In this document: positions 52,628 through 61,599 of the stretch, piece by piece
How the letters are laid out: every line of letters begins with the position of its first letter
How positions within the stretch are numbered: the first letter of the stretch is position 1
DNA from: Hyphomonas sp.
GTDB lineage: Bacteria; Pseudomonadota; Alphaproteobacteria; Caulobacterales; Hyphomonadaceae
DNA length: 64,000 nucleotides
Assembly (NCBI GenBank): GCA_013791775.1
Contig: VMTE01000030.1
Coordinates: forward strand, 91,295 to 155,294
Direction of reading: 5' to 3'
Position numbers and translations under genes: made by a program
Notes under the pieces: model-generated
What the model was told of the DNA's origin: nothing
The model's database searches: none
What the model saw: the letters and a program-made list of their open reading frames with translations, nothing else

Positions 52628-53157
52628 AGCTCCTGGCCTTCGGCCTGTCTGGCCAGCCGGTCCGCTGCAAACCGCGCCTGCGGCATCAGCGGATAGATCG
52701 ACAGCGCCTGGCGGTAACTGTCGAGCGCTTCCTTCTCGCCGCCGAGACTTTCCAGCATCACGCCCATGCCGAGCCAGGCGCCGAAATGGCGGGGCTCCAG
52801 CTTCAGCGCTTCGTTGAGGTCGCGGAACGCTTCGGGATAGTTTTCTGCGGTGAGGAACAGCCCGGCGCGCCGGTGCCAGGCCTCGGGATAATCCGGCTTG
52901 AGCAGGATCACCCGGTCAAGCAGCTCGCGTGCGGTGTCCGGGTCGCCGGCCTGTTCGGCCATGCCGGCCCGCTCCATCAGCAGATCGACCGTTGCAGAGC
53001 CGGATTCCAGCCAGGTCGCCCAGATATCGGCGGCGACATCGGCGGCCTCGGCCTCTTCGGTTGCGGCCTTGAGCTTGGCGAACATTTCCTCGGTCGGCGC
53101 CGCGTGCGCGGCGGGCGCGAGCCAGATCAGGAGGGCAACGAGGAAAGCTCTCAGCAT
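52624..53157 (-). CDS. Periplasmic TPR-repeat protein
   Basis: 177 residues with a signal peptide (FLVALLIWLAPAAHA) and three tetratricopeptide repeats: DTARELLDRVILLKPDYPEA, AFRDLNEALKLEPRHFGAWL and ALDSYRQALSIYPLMPQARF. Probably a scaffold in the periplasm. ATG at 53157 begins the signal; the open frame upstream overlaps the HAD gene region and is unsupported. Forms an operon with the hydrolase. Confidence 0.85.
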   Translation of the reverse strand: MLRAFLVALLIWLAPAAHAAPTEEMFAKLKAATEEAEAADVAADIWATWLESGSATVDLLMERAGMAEQAGDPDTARELLDRVILLKPDYPEAWHRRAGLFLTAENYPEAFRDLNEALKLEPRHFGAWLGMGVMLESLGGEKEALDSYRQALSIYPLMPQARFAADRLARQAEGQEL

Positions 53158-53209
53158 GGCGGGCAATATGGCGCGCGGGCGCGGGCCCGGCAATGACCGT
53201 GCGCCGTTC

Positions 53210-53818
53210 TCAGAGCAGGCCTTCAAGAATGAGGGCCCGCTCGAGGCCGGCAGCGCCCCGGAACAGGTGGGTGCGAAAGCCCAGCGCATCGGCCGTGGCA
53301 ACATTGCGGGCGGAATCGTCGATGAACAGCACCTCGTCGGGGGAGGGGCCGCCCATCCGGGCCAGCGTGTAGTGAAAAATCCGGGCGTCCGGCTTCACCA
53401 GCCGCACCTCGCCGGACACGATCACCTGCCGGAAGCGCGAAAGCACCGGGAAGGCAGCGCGCACCATGGGCCAGGCTTCGGCGGGCATGTTGGAGAGAGC
53501 GAACAACGGGCGGTCGCTGCCCGCAAGGCTTTCGACCAGGCGTTCGACGCCGTCGATACAGCCGTCGAACATCTCCATCCAGCGGCCACTCCAGGCGCGG
53601 ATTTGGCTTTCATATTGAGGAAATTCAAGGATCAGACCGGCCGCATTGTCGGCAAAACTGACGCCGCAGTCATGGCGGTTGTGCCACTCCATCGTGCAGA
53701 CGGCCGATAGAAACCGCTCGCACTCGGCCGTGTCGGCGAAGATCCGGCTGTAGAGACGGGCAGGCGACCAATCGAGGACGACACCACCAAGATCAAACAG
53801 GGCGATCCGGGCTGCCAT
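53210..53818 (-). CDS. HAD-superfamily IA hydrolase
   Basis: 202 residues. Motif I ALFDLGGVVLDW, with the nucleophile Asp but Gly where phosphatases have the second Asp, as in YihX/epoxide-hydrolase N-domain relatives; motif II ALSNM; motif III Lys in VRLVKPDARIF; motif IV LFIDDSARN. Acts as a small-metabolite phosphatase or dehalogenase-like enzyme; substrate unknown. It lies between rpmJ and the TPR gene on the minus strand. Confidence 0.87.
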   Translation of the reverse strand: MAARIALFDLGGVVLDWSPARLYSRIFADTAECERFLSAVCTMEWHNRHDCGVSFADNAAGLILEFPQYESQIRAWSGRWMEMFDGCIDGVERLVESLAGSDRPLFALSNMPAEAWPMVRAAFPVLSRFRQVIVSGEVRLVKPDARIFHYTLARMGGPSPDEVLFIDDSARNVATADALGFRTHLFRGAAGLERALILEGLL

Positions 53819-53849
53819 TCTGGCGCCTCAATGCCTGTTCATCGATGGC

Positions 53850-53975
53850 TCAGCCTTGCTTTGCTTTGAAGCGGGGATCAGTCTTGTTGATGACGTACAC
53901 CCGGCCTTTACGGCGAACGATCTTGCAGTCGCGGTGGCGCGACTTCAGCGATTTGAGGGACGAACGGACTTTCAT
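53850..53975 (-). CDS. rpmJ: 50S ribosomal protein L36
   Basis: 41 residues encoded by a short frame: [20 protein letters not shown], then [20 protein letters not shown] ending in Gly. This is the longer, zinc-site-poor L36 form typical of alphaproteobacteria; only one Cys remains. It is a component of the large ribosomal subunit. It is easy to miss because a long frame of the transglycosylase gene runs antisense through it. It stands alone between the HAD gene and the divergent transglycosylase. Confidence 0.95.
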   Translation of the reverse strand: MKVRSSLKSLKSRHRDCKIVRRKGRVYVINKTDPRFKAKQG

Positions 53976-54086
53976 GGGTCTGGCCTGGTACGGTTAGGAA
54001 TTGGGAAAGCGGAGCGCGTAATGAATCCTCATAGCCGAGTCAAGGACGAGGGCTGCAGCCTGCAGTCCCAAAAAGGGGTCTCCGCC

Positions 54087-55421
54087 ATGTTTTTCGCCAG
54101 TCTGGCGCGCTCGAAATGGATGGCCACCGCCGCCGTTTGCGGACTTCTGGCCTCCTGCGCCAGCGGCCCGCCGGCGACCCCGTCGCCAAAACCCCCGGCA
54201 GAACAACCCCCTGCGCCCGAAACAGGGCCCATCCGCTATGAAACATCCGGCCTGGCCGAGATGGATGCCTGGCGCGACGATTTCTCGAACCGGGCGATGG
54301 GCGCCGGCCATGACCGGGCGCTGGTGAAATCTTTGTTATCGGGCATTTATCCGATGCCGCTCTGGCTCGGCTCGCAGGTCGAGGCGCAGACCGCCCCCAG
54401 CGCGCAAGCCGAATTTGCCAAGCCGATCTGGGATTATCTCAAGGTGCCGATGGGCACGTCCCGCATCGCCAACGGACAGGCGAAGCTCGCCGCCCTCGGC
54501 CCGACGCTCGATGCGATCGAGGCCAGGTATGGTGTGGATCGCAAGGTACTGCTGGCGATCTGGGGCATGGAAACCAGTTTCGGCGGGTTCATCGGCAATG
54601 ACGACGCGGCCAATGCGCTCGCCAACATGGCCGTCGAAGGCCGCCGCCAGAAGTTTGCCGAAGATGAGCTCTACGCCCTGATGACCATCGTGGAGAAGGG
54701 CTATGCCCGGCGCGACCAGCTCGGCGCCGGCTGGGCCGGCGCGATGGGCCACACCCAGTTCATGCCGTCCACCTACATCGCCCATGCGGTCGATTTCGAC
54801 GGCGACGGCAAGCGCGACGTCTGGAAAAGCGAGGCCGACGCGCTGGCGTCGGCAGCCAACTACCTCGCCCGCTCCGGCTATGTGAAGGGCCAGCCCTGGG
54901 GCATCGAGGTGCGCCTGCCGGACACGTTCGACTACAGCCTCGCCGACGGCAACGAGCGCCGGATGGAAACCTGGACGGCGGCGGGCCTCTCGCCGATCAT
55001 CGGCGGGCCGTTCGAAACCGCCGGGGCTGAGTTTGCCGAACTCTGGGTGCCCGCCGGGCATGAAGGGCCGAAATACCTGCTGTTCAAGAACTTCAACGTG
55101 TTCAAGACCTACAACCGCGCCGATTCCTACGCTTTCGCCGTCGGCCTGTCGGGCGATGCGATCATGGGCCGGCAGGGGCCACTGACGGCCTGGCCGGTGC
55201 ACCTCGCGCCGCTGACCGTGATGGAAATCCGTGATCTGCAGCAGGCCTTGAATGATCGCGGCTTCGATACCGGCTCGGTGGACGGCATCGCTGGCCGGCG
55301 CACCAAGCTCGCCCTCGCCGCCTTCCAGAAGACACAAGGCATGGTGGCAGACGGGTATCCGACCAAGGAGGTTCTGGACCTGCTACGCGCGCCAGCGGTC
55401 GCAACCTCCGGGGTGAACTAG
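54087..55421 (+). CDS. MltB-family lytic murein transglycosylase with peptidoglycan-binding domain
   Basis: About 444 residues. Lipoprotein-type signal (VCGLLASCASG), Pro-rich linker, and a GH103 MltB-type catalytic domain with AIWGMETSFGGFIG (catalytic Glu), GAMGHTQFMPSTYI and YLARSGYVKGQPWG. The C-terminus is a PG_binding_1 domain (EIRDLQQALNDRGFDTGSVD). It cleaves glycan strands to 1,6-anhydro-muropeptides at the outer membrane. ATG at 54087 follows AAAAAGGGG and starts the signal; the frame is open 77 codons upstream through antisense rpmJ, which is not coding here. Confidence 0.92.
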   Translation: MFFASLARSKWMATAAVCGLLASCASGPPATPSPKPPAEQPPAPETGPIRYETSGLAEMDAWRDDFSNRAMGAGHDRALVKSLLSGIYPMPLWLGSQVEAQTAPSAQAEFAKPIWDYLKVPMGTSRIANGQAKLAALGPTLDAIEARYGVDRKVLLAIWGMETSFGGFIGNDDAANALANMAVEGRRQKFAEDELYALMTIVEKGYARRDQLGAGWAGAMGHTQFMPSTYIAHAVDFDGDGKRDVWKSEADALASAANYLARSGYVKGQPWGIEVRLPDTFDYSLADGNERRMETWTAAGLSPIIGGPFETAGAEFAELWVPAGHEGPKYLLFKNFNVFKTYNRADSYAFAVGLSGDAIMGRQGPLTAWPVHLAPLTVMEIRDLQQALNDRGFDTGSVDGIAGRRTKLALAAFQKTQGMVADGYPTKEVLDLLRAPAVATSGVN

Positions 55422-55540
55422 GGTCTTCGCGCGCCGGGAACGGTGGGAAGCTGCCGATTGTGGCCCTTCAGGCGAGCTCGGTGGACGGGTTGCCTGGCCC
55501 CGGGAGTTGCCTGATCAGATCATATTTGGCTTGGGCGCCT

Positions 55541-55558
55541 GGTACCAAAGTCTGATGT
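55541..55558 (+). promoter_or_regulatory. CCAAAGTC motif before small membrane-protein gene
   Basis: GGTACCAAAGTCTGATGT. Same core as at 55811-55830 and 550-557. It is the best-formed copy, with a GTACCAAAGTC context about 55 bases before the gene at 55613. Confidence 0.4.
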
Positions 55559-55612
55559 CTCTTCCGCACGGGGCATGCTAGTTTTGGGGTTTGATTGGCG
55601 GAATACACTCCC

Positions 55613-55798
55613 ATGAAGCACCACATCATGATTTCCCTTGGCCTCCTCATGTGTGTCGTCTTTGCCTATCGCGGTGCGGTGGCGCTCCTTGCGCCGGGTC
55701 TGGGCTTTGAGGAGGCATACATTGCAGGCGGGCTCCTCATCGCGGGCTGGCTGATCCGCTCCGGCCTCGTCGAATGGTGGACCGCACGCAAGCGCTGA
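55613..55798 (+). CDS. Small membrane protein, 61 aa
   Basis: 61 residues with two hydrophobic helices (MISLGLLMCVVFAYRGAVAL and AYIAGGLLIAGWLIRSGLVE) and a short basic tail (WWTARKR). ATG at 55613 begins the compact protein; a TTG at 55595 is less likely. It lies between a CCAAAGTC motif and a second copy ahead of the DUF4212 gene, so it may belong to the carboxylate regulon. No family recognised. Confidence 0.5.
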   Translation: MKHHIMISLGLLMCVVFAYRGAVALLAPGLGFEEAYIAGGLLIAGWLIRSGLVEWWTARKR

Positions 55799-55810
55799 GG
55801 CTTCTGACGC

Positions 55811-55830
55811 CTAGACCAAAGTCCATCTGG
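55811..55830 (+). promoter_or_regulatory. CCAAAGTC motif before symporter operon
   Basis: CTAGACCAAAGTCCATCTGG. Shares ACCAAAGTC with 55541-55558, 74 bases before the DUF4212 start. Its outer GACCA and TGGTC also form a 5-base dyad. Confidence 0.4.
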
Positions 55831-55903
55831 TCCCCGGAGACCTTCTGATCCAACCTTTATCCTGCGGAAGACCCGCACAGAAAAGGTCAGGGGAGGACAA
55901 GCA

Positions 55904-56170
55904 ATGTCTCGACCACTCAAGGAGATAGACGGCAAGGGATACTGGTCGGCCACGGTGCGCCTCACCATAACCCTGCTGGCAATCTGGTTCGCCGTATCCT
56001 ACGGCGCCGGCATCCTGTTCAGGGATTTCCTGGACCAGTTTTCAATCGGCGGCGCACCGCTCGGCTTCTGGTTCGCCCAGAACGGATCAATCTATGTTTT
56101 CGTCGCGCTGATCTTCTACTACTGCGTTGCGATGAACCGCCTCGAACGCAAGTTCGGCGTGGAGGGCTGA
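55904..56170 (+). CDS. DUF4212 small subunit of sodium:solute symporter
   Basis: 88 residues with two transmembrane helices (TITLLAIWFAVSYGAGILF and GSIYVFVALIFYYCVAMN) and the short C-terminal R-L-E-R-K-F-G-V. DUF4212 proteins are encoded directly before an SSS-family transporter of the VC_2705 type. Here the symporter starts four bases later, so the two form one transporter. Confidence 0.92.
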   Translation: MSRPLKEIDGKGYWSATVRLTITLLAIWFAVSYGAGILFRDFLDQFSIGGAPLGFWFAQNGSIYVFVALIFYYCVAMNRLERKFGVEG

Positions 56171-56174
56171 GGTC

Positions 56175-57962
56175 ATGGACGAGACCTTCTGGACCTATTT
56201 CTTCGTCCTCGGCACATTCGCCGTCTATATCGGCATCGCCCTTTGGGCCCGGGCCAACTCGACCGACGATTTCTACGTCGCTGGCCATGACGTTCATCCC
56301 GTCATCAACGGAATGGCGACCGCCGCCGACTGGATGTCGGCCGCATCGTTCCTGTCGATGGCCGGCCTGCTCGCGTTTCTCGGCTATGGGGGCTCGGTCT
56401 ACCTGATGGGCTGGACGGGCGGCTATGTGCTGCTCGCGCTGCTGCTGGCCCCGTTCCTGCGCGAGTTCGGCAAGTTCACCGTGCCGGACTTCGTCGGTGA
56501 CCGGTACTATTCGAGCTTCGCCCGGATCGTCGCCGTGATCTGCGCCCTGTTTGTGTCCTTCACCTACATTGCCGGCCAGATGAAAGGCGTCGGCGTTGCT
56601 TTCTCCGGCTTCCTCGGCGTTGACTTCAACGTCGGCATTCTGATCGGCATGGGGATTGTCTTCGTCTACGCGACCTTTGGCGGCATGAAGGGCGTGACCT
56701 ATACTCAGGTTGCCCAATATGTCGTGCTCATCTTCGCCTACACGGTTCCGGCAATCTTCCTGTCACTGATCATCACCGGAAACCCTGTCCCGCAGCTTGG
56801 CTTCATATCCAATGCAACGGGGACGGATGTTCCGATGATCCAGAAACTCAACCAGGTCGTCACCGATCTCGGCTTTGCCGAATACACCTCCACCAACAAG
56901 TCGATGCTCGACATCTTCGCCATAACCGGCGCCTTGATGTTCGGCACGGCCGGCCTGCCGCACGTGATCATCCGCTTCTTCACTGTTTCGAGCGCCAAGA
57001 ACGCGCGCGTCTCGGCCGGTTGGGCATTGGTGTTCATCGCACTTCTGTACACAACCGCTCCGGCGGTCGGCGCCTTTGCCCGGTTGAACTTCATCGATAC
57101 GGTCAATGACGCCACCTACATAGCCGACCAGGAAGATTATGCGGCGCGGTCAGCCGAGATCGCGGCGGCTGGCGGCAAGCCCGTTCCGACCTGGTACAAG
57201 GAATGGGAGAAGACCGGCCTGCTCGGCTTCGACGACAAGAACAGCGACGGGATCATGCAGTATCGCGGCCCCAACGCGCCGGACGGTATCGCCAACGAAC
57301 TGACGCCAAACAACGACATCTTCGTGCTGGCCAATCCGCAGATCGCAAACCTGCCGGGATGGGTGATCGGTCTCGTCGTGGCGGGCGGCCTTGCGGCGGC
57401 TCTCTCGACAGCGGCCGGACTGCTGATGGTCATCAGTTCTGCCGTCAGTCACGATCTCTGCCGGCGAACTCTGTTCAAGAACATGACGGACAAGACCGAG
57501 CTGCGTGTTGCGCGCGGCGCGGCCGCGGCAGCCGTCATCGCGTCAGGCCTTCTGGGTATATTCTCCGCCCAGCTCGGCTTCGTCGCGCAGGTTGTGGCGT
57601 TTGCCTTCGGCCTCGCTGCGGCTTCGCTGTTCCCCATCATCTTCCTCGGAATCTTCTGGAAGCGGATGAACAAGGAAGGCGCGATTGCCAGCATGCTGTT
57701 TGGTCTCATCACGACGTTCTCGTACATCTACTATTTCAAGTTCATCGATCTGGACCCCGCACACTGGTTCCTGGGCGTGTCGCCTGAGGGCATCGGATTT
57801 GTTTTCATGTGGATATCTGCCCTTATCGGCATCGCGGTGTCGCTGGTCACGGCGCCCCCGCCGCAGGACATCCAGGATCTCGTGGAGGATATCCGTGTGC
57901 CGGGAACCCGTACGCCGCATGGCATCGCCGACGCGGGCATGGCGCCGATGCCGGCGGAGTAA
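56175..57962 (+). CDS. Sodium:solute symporter (acetate/carboxylate type, VC_2705 family)
   Basis: 595 residues, about 13 transmembrane helices of the SSS/SLC5 family. It opens TYFFVLGTFAVYIGIALW and has the family's TADDF-like ANSTDDFYVAGHDVHPV, TAADWMSAASFLSMAGLLAF and LPHVIIRFFTVSSAKNARVS. With its DUF4212 partner and next to a carboxylate-type sensor and acetyl-CoA synthetase, uptake of acetate or another short-chain acid is the best inference. A longer cytoplasmic loop (residues 325-380) with a D-K-N-S-D-G segment is specific to this subgroup. A terminator follows. Confidence 0.93.
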   Translation: MDETFWTYFFVLGTFAVYIGIALWARANSTDDFYVAGHDVHPVINGMATAADWMSAASFLSMAGLLAFLGYGGSVYLMGWTGGYVLLALLLAPFLREFGKFTVPDFVGDRYYSSFARIVAVICALFVSFTYIAGQMKGVGVAFSGFLGVDFNVGILIGMGIVFVYATFGGMKGVTYTQVAQYVVLIFAYTVPAIFLSLIITGNPVPQLGFISNATGTDVPMIQKLNQVVTDLGFAEYTSTNKSMLDIFAITGALMFGTAGLPHVIIRFFTVSSAKNARVSAGWALVFIALLYTTAPAVGAFARLNFIDTVNDATYIADQEDYAARSAEIAAAGGKPVPTWYKEWEKTGLLGFDDKNSDGIMQYRGPNAPDGIANELTPNNDIFVLANPQIANLPGWVIGLVVAGGLAAALSTAAGLLMVISSAVSHDLCRRTLFKNMTDKTELRVARGAAAAAVIASGLLGIFSAQLGFVAQVVAFAFGLAAASLFPIIFLGIFWKRMNKEGAIASMLFGLITTFSYIYYFKFIDLDPAHWFLGVSPEGIGFVFMWISALIGIAVSLVTAPPPQDIQDLVEDIRVPGTRTPHGIADAGMAPMPAE

Positions 57963-57992
57963 CCATCCGCGCCGCATGCGGACAGGGACAAG

Positions 57993-58032
57993 GCCGGCGA
58001 CCCGCCACAACCGGGTCGCCGGCCTCTTGTTG
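57993..58032 (+). terminator. Terminator after symporter gene
   Basis: GGCCGGCGACCC (57993-58004) pairs perfectly with GGGTCGCCGGCC (58014-58025), followed by TCTTGTT. Strong stem, modest U-tract. Confidence 0.7.
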
Positions 58033-58062
58033 TACCGGAGGCTTGTCTGAGGCGGGACCGGC

Positions 58063-61000
58063 TTGCCTTCGTCGCCCGCTTCGGGCGATGATCCTGCAAC
58101 TGATGAAAGGGCCCGTGTGCCGGTCTGGCTGATCCTCCTCGTGACCGCGCTTTACATGGCCGGCCTGTTTGCCATCGCCTGGCGGCGTGACAGGGCTGCG
58201 ACGCGCGAACCCGGCCCGCCACATCCGATGGTCTATGCCCTCGCGCTCGCCGTGTACTGTACCTCCTGGACCTATTTCGGGGCGGTCGGTACGGCCGCCG
58301 CGAGCGGGTGGGATTATCTGCCGATCTATCTCGGCCCCGCACTCGTTTTCCTCTTCATGCCGGGTCTCGTCCGCCGGATCGGAGACGTCGCGCACCGCGA
58401 AAGCGTGACCTCGTTGTCGGATTTCCTGTCGGCGCGTTATGGCAAGAGCCGTCTGCTCGCCGCCGTCGCAACGCTCGCGGCGGTCACCGGCAGCCTGCCC
58501 TACATTGCCTTGCAGTTGAAAGCGGTGGGCATGAGTGTCCAGGCGTTGGCTTCGTCCGGCGGGAGAGAAGCAACACCGCCCGGAAACGAGACGGTGCTGC
58601 TGACGGCCATGGCGCTCGCAATTTTCGCGATCCTGTTCGGAGCCCGCCAATCCGACACCACGCGCTACAATGCGGGTCTGATGCGGGTGCTGGCTTTTGA
58701 AGCCCTGGTCAAGCTCGGCGCGCTCATCGCGGTTTGCCTGTTGTCGCTCGCTTTGCTGGGCATGCCGGACCTTGCATCGCCGGTCACCGCCGGGGACGTC
58801 TTTCCAGCCGGGTCGCCATCGGGCCGGTTCATCACGATCACGCTTCTCTCGATGGCCGCCATCCTGTGCCTCCCGCGTCAGTTCCATGTCGCGATGATCG
58901 AACGCCAGAGCGAACGGGAGGCGGTGCGCGCCCGTTGGGTTTTCCCGCTTTACATGCTCGCGACTAGTCTCGTTGTCATACCGATCACGCTCGCGGGTTT
59001 GAACTTCCTGCCAGACGGTTCGTCGCCCGACCTGTTCGTCCTCAACATTCCGCTCTCGCGCGGCCATGAACTGCTGACGCTGGCCGTTTTCCTCGGCGGC
59101 TTCTCCGCCGCAACCGGCATGGTCATCGTCTCGACAGTCACCCTGTCGACGATGGTGACCAACGATCTTCTCGTCCCCGCGCTGATGCGGGCCGGACGGT
59201 TCGACCGGCTCGGCGGCAATGCGGGCGCAAGGCTCACGGCGATCCGGCGCGCCGTGATCGTCTCGCTGCTGCTTCTATCTTACGCTTATTACCGCCTGGC
59301 GGGTAGCGGAGAGGCGCTCGCCCAGATCGGCCTTCTCTCGTTTGCCGCTGCGGCGCAGTTCGCGCCGGCGCTGATTGCGGCGGTCTACTGGAAGGGCGGG
59401 CGCCGCGACGGCGCCGTGGCCGGTCTCATCGCGGGTGTGGCGCTCTGGGCCTACACGCTGTTCCTGCCGGCCCTCGTCGGCGCAGACACGCTGGCCAGCT
59501 ACATGCCTTATGCGTTGCACCCGCATCGCTTGTTCGGCAACGATTTCGGCGACAGCCTCACGCACGGCGTGGTATGGAGTCTGGCGGCCAATGTCCTTCT
59601 TTTCGTCGGAGTCTCGCTGAACCGCCCCGAACGCCTGCGCGACCGCATCCAGGCGGCTGCGTTCGTCGGCGGGGGCCCTGATCGCAGCGCCGCGCCGCTG
59701 CCACAACCGGCCCGCATCGGCCAGGCCACACCGGACGGCCTGAAGGCGCTGGCGATGCGGTTTCTCGGCGAAGAGGCCGTTGAGCATGCCTTTGCCGATC
59801 TTGCCGCGACAAGCGGCATCACCACCGTGGGCGCCCGCCCGGCCGACTGGCAGCTCGTTCAGCGTACGGAGCGCCTGCTCGCCAGTGCGCTCGGCGCCTC
59901 GTCGGCGCGCATCGTTCTAGCCTCGGCGATCGGCGGCGTTGACGTTGCCCTGCCGGACGTCCTCTCGATGCTCGACCACCGCACCCAGGCCGAGCGGTTC
60001 GACCGGCACATGCTGCAGTCCATGCTGGAGAATATTCCGCAGGGGATCAGCGTGGTGGATCACAATCAGCGCCTTGTCGCCTGGAACAGCGCGTACATTG
60101 ACCTCTTCGACTATCCGTCTGAACTTCTCCATATCGGCCGCCCGATTGCCGACCTCATCGCGCACAACATGACGGCAGGCTGGATCTCCGGCGACCCGGC
60201 GAAGCAGGCGTCGCGGCGGATCGAATACATGCGCGCCGGCCGTCCGTATGCCTATGAGCGCCGGAACCCCGATGGCCGGTATCTGCGCATCACGGGCGCC
60301 CCGATGCCGGGTGGCGGCTATGTGACGACCTTCACGGACATCACCGAAGACCGGCTCCGCCAGCAAGCTCTGGTCGAGGCCAACGAGACGCTCGAAGCCC
60401 GCGTGCGCGAACGCACCCAGGCGCTCGAACGGTTGACCGAAGATCTCGACGCCGCACGCCGGGACGCCGAAGGCGCGAATGCCTCCAAGACGCGGTTTCT
60501 GGCGGCCGCCAGCCATGATCTGCTGCAGCCCCTGAACGCGGCCCGGCTCTTCCTCGGCGCACTCAAGTCCGGCTCAGGCCGGCCGGGCGACGGCGCCGAG
60601 GATCTCATCAATCGCACCGACAAGGCCATTCAGTCTGCGGACGAACTGCTCAAGGGCCTGCTCGATATCTCGCGGCTCGATCACGCGACCGTTGCGCCGC
60701 AACCCTGCGCGCTGCCGCTGGGGCCGCTGTTTGAAGACCTGGCCGATGAAGCCGAGCCCATGGTCGCCCGCGCCGGTCTCACCTTGCGGGTCGCGCCGAC
60801 CGGGCTCGCCGCCGATGCCGATCCCGACTTCCTCAAGAGCATCCTGCGCAATTTCCTGTCGAACGCCCGGCGTTATACACGCGAGGGCGGCGTTCTCATC
60901 GGCGCGCGCCGCCGCGGCGACCGTGTACGCATCGAAGTCTGGGACACCGGCCCCGGAATTGCGCCGGAGCAGCTCGAAACGATCTTCGAGGAATTCCGCC

Positions 61001-61599
61001 GGTTCGAAGACGCTGACAATCTCGGCGTTCGCGGCGCCGGTCTCGGCCTTTCGGTCGCCCGCCGGCTGGCCTCGCTGATGGACGCGGAACTGGGCGTCCG
61101 GTCGGTGCCGGGCAGGGGCAGCGTCTTTTCGATCACCCTCCCGCGCGCCGAGACGCGGCGGAACCGGGCGCAGGCCATTCAGGCCGCGCCGCCCGGATTG
61201 CCGGACAGCCTCTCCGGCTTGCGCGCCGTTTGCGTCGATGATGATCCCTCCATCCTTGCGGCAATGAACGCGCTGCTTTCGGCCTGGGGCTGCCGCGTGA
61301 CCGGCGCCGCGACACCCGCTGCGCTCGCGGCTGCAATGGCAAGCACGCCCTTTGATGTTCTGATTGCCGACTACAAGCTGGAGGGCGCTGAAACCGGTCT
61401 CGACCTGATCGCCCGCCACCGGTTTGCCCTCGCTGATCTTCGCGGGGTTGCCTTGCTCACGGCCAACACGGAGCCAGCTGTCGCGGCCGCAGCGCAAGGC
61501 CTAGATGTCACGGTGCTGCACAAGCCCGTCAGCCCGGACGCCTTGCGCGCTTTTCTGGAGGCTTGCGCCGCGCGCCGGGCCGCTCAGGCGGCTGAGTGA
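58063..61599 (+). CDS. Hybrid sensor kinase with symporter-like sensor domain (CrbS/MxtR type)
   Basis: 1178 residues. An SSS/SLC5-like N-terminal half with about 12 to 13 membrane helices (VAHRESVTSLSDFLSARYGK, FLGGFSAATGMVIVSTVTLS), a PAS domain (near 660-765, IPQGISVVDHNQRLVAWNS), and a histidine kinase with phospho-acceptor His818 in AASHDLLQPLNA and N-box FLSNARRYT. A C-terminal receiver has Asp1103 in IADYKLEG. This layout is that of CrbS/MxtR, which senses carboxylates and controls acs through a LuxR-type partner. The converging 3' gene is such a regulator. The start is unsure: TTG at 58063 or GTG at 58117, the latter after GAAAGGG. Confidence 0.9.
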   Translation: MPSSPASGDDPATDERARVPVWLILLVTALYMAGLFAIAWRRDRAATREPGPPHPMVYALALAVYCTSWTYFGAVGTAAASGWDYLPIYLGPALVFLFMPGLVRRIGDVAHRESVTSLSDFLSARYGKSRLLAAVATLAAVTGSLPYIALQLKAVGMSVQALASSGGREATPPGNETVLLTAMALAIFAILFGARQSDTTRYNAGLMRVLAFEALVKLGALIAVCLLSLALLGMPDLASPVTAGDVFPAGSPSGRFITITLLSMAAILCLPRQFHVAMIERQSEREAVRARWVFPLYMLATSLVVIPITLAGLNFLPDGSSPDLFVLNIPLSRGHELLTLAVFLGGFSAATGMVIVSTVTLSTMVTNDLLVPALMRAGRFDRLGGNAGARLTAIRRAVIVSLLLLSYAYYRLAGSGEALAQIGLLSFAAAAQFAPALIAAVYWKGGRRDGAVAGLIAGVALWAYTLFLPALVGADTLASYMPYALHPHRLFGNDFGDSLTHGVVWSLAANVLLFVGVSLNRPERLRDRIQAAAFVGGGPDRSAAPLPQPARIGQATPDGLKALAMRFLGEEAVEHAFADLAATSGITTVGARPADWQLVQRTERLLASALGASSARIVLASAIGGVDVALPDVLSMLDHRTQAERFDRHMLQSMLENIPQGISVVDHNQRLVAWNSAYIDLFDYPSELLHIGRPIADLIAHNMTAGWISGDPAKQASRRIEYMRAGRPYAYERRNPDGRYLRITGAPMPGGGYVTTFTDITEDRLRQQALVEANETLEARVRERTQALERLTEDLDAARRDAEGANASKTRFLAAASHDLLQPLNAARLFLGALKSGSGRPGDGAEDLINRTDKAIQSADELLKGLLDISRLDHATVAPQPCALPLGPLFEDLADEAEPMVARAGLTLRVAPTGLAADADPDFLKSILRNFLSNARRYTREGGVLIGARRRGDRVRIEVWDTGPGIAPEQLETIFEEFRRFEDADNLGVRGAGLGLSVARRLASLMDAELGVRSVPGRGSVFSITLPRAETRRNRAQAIQAAPPGLPDSLSGLRAVCVDDDPSILAAMNALLSAWGCRVTGAATPAALAAAMASTPFDVLIADYKLEGAETGLDLIARHRFALADLRGVALLTANTEPAVAAAAQGLDVTVLHKPVSPDALRAFLEACAARRAAQAAE

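Noticed and set aside
57847-59067. 406-codon minus-strand frame
   Set aside because: Antisense to the kinase sensor domain; charged, low-complexity translation typical of shadow frames.
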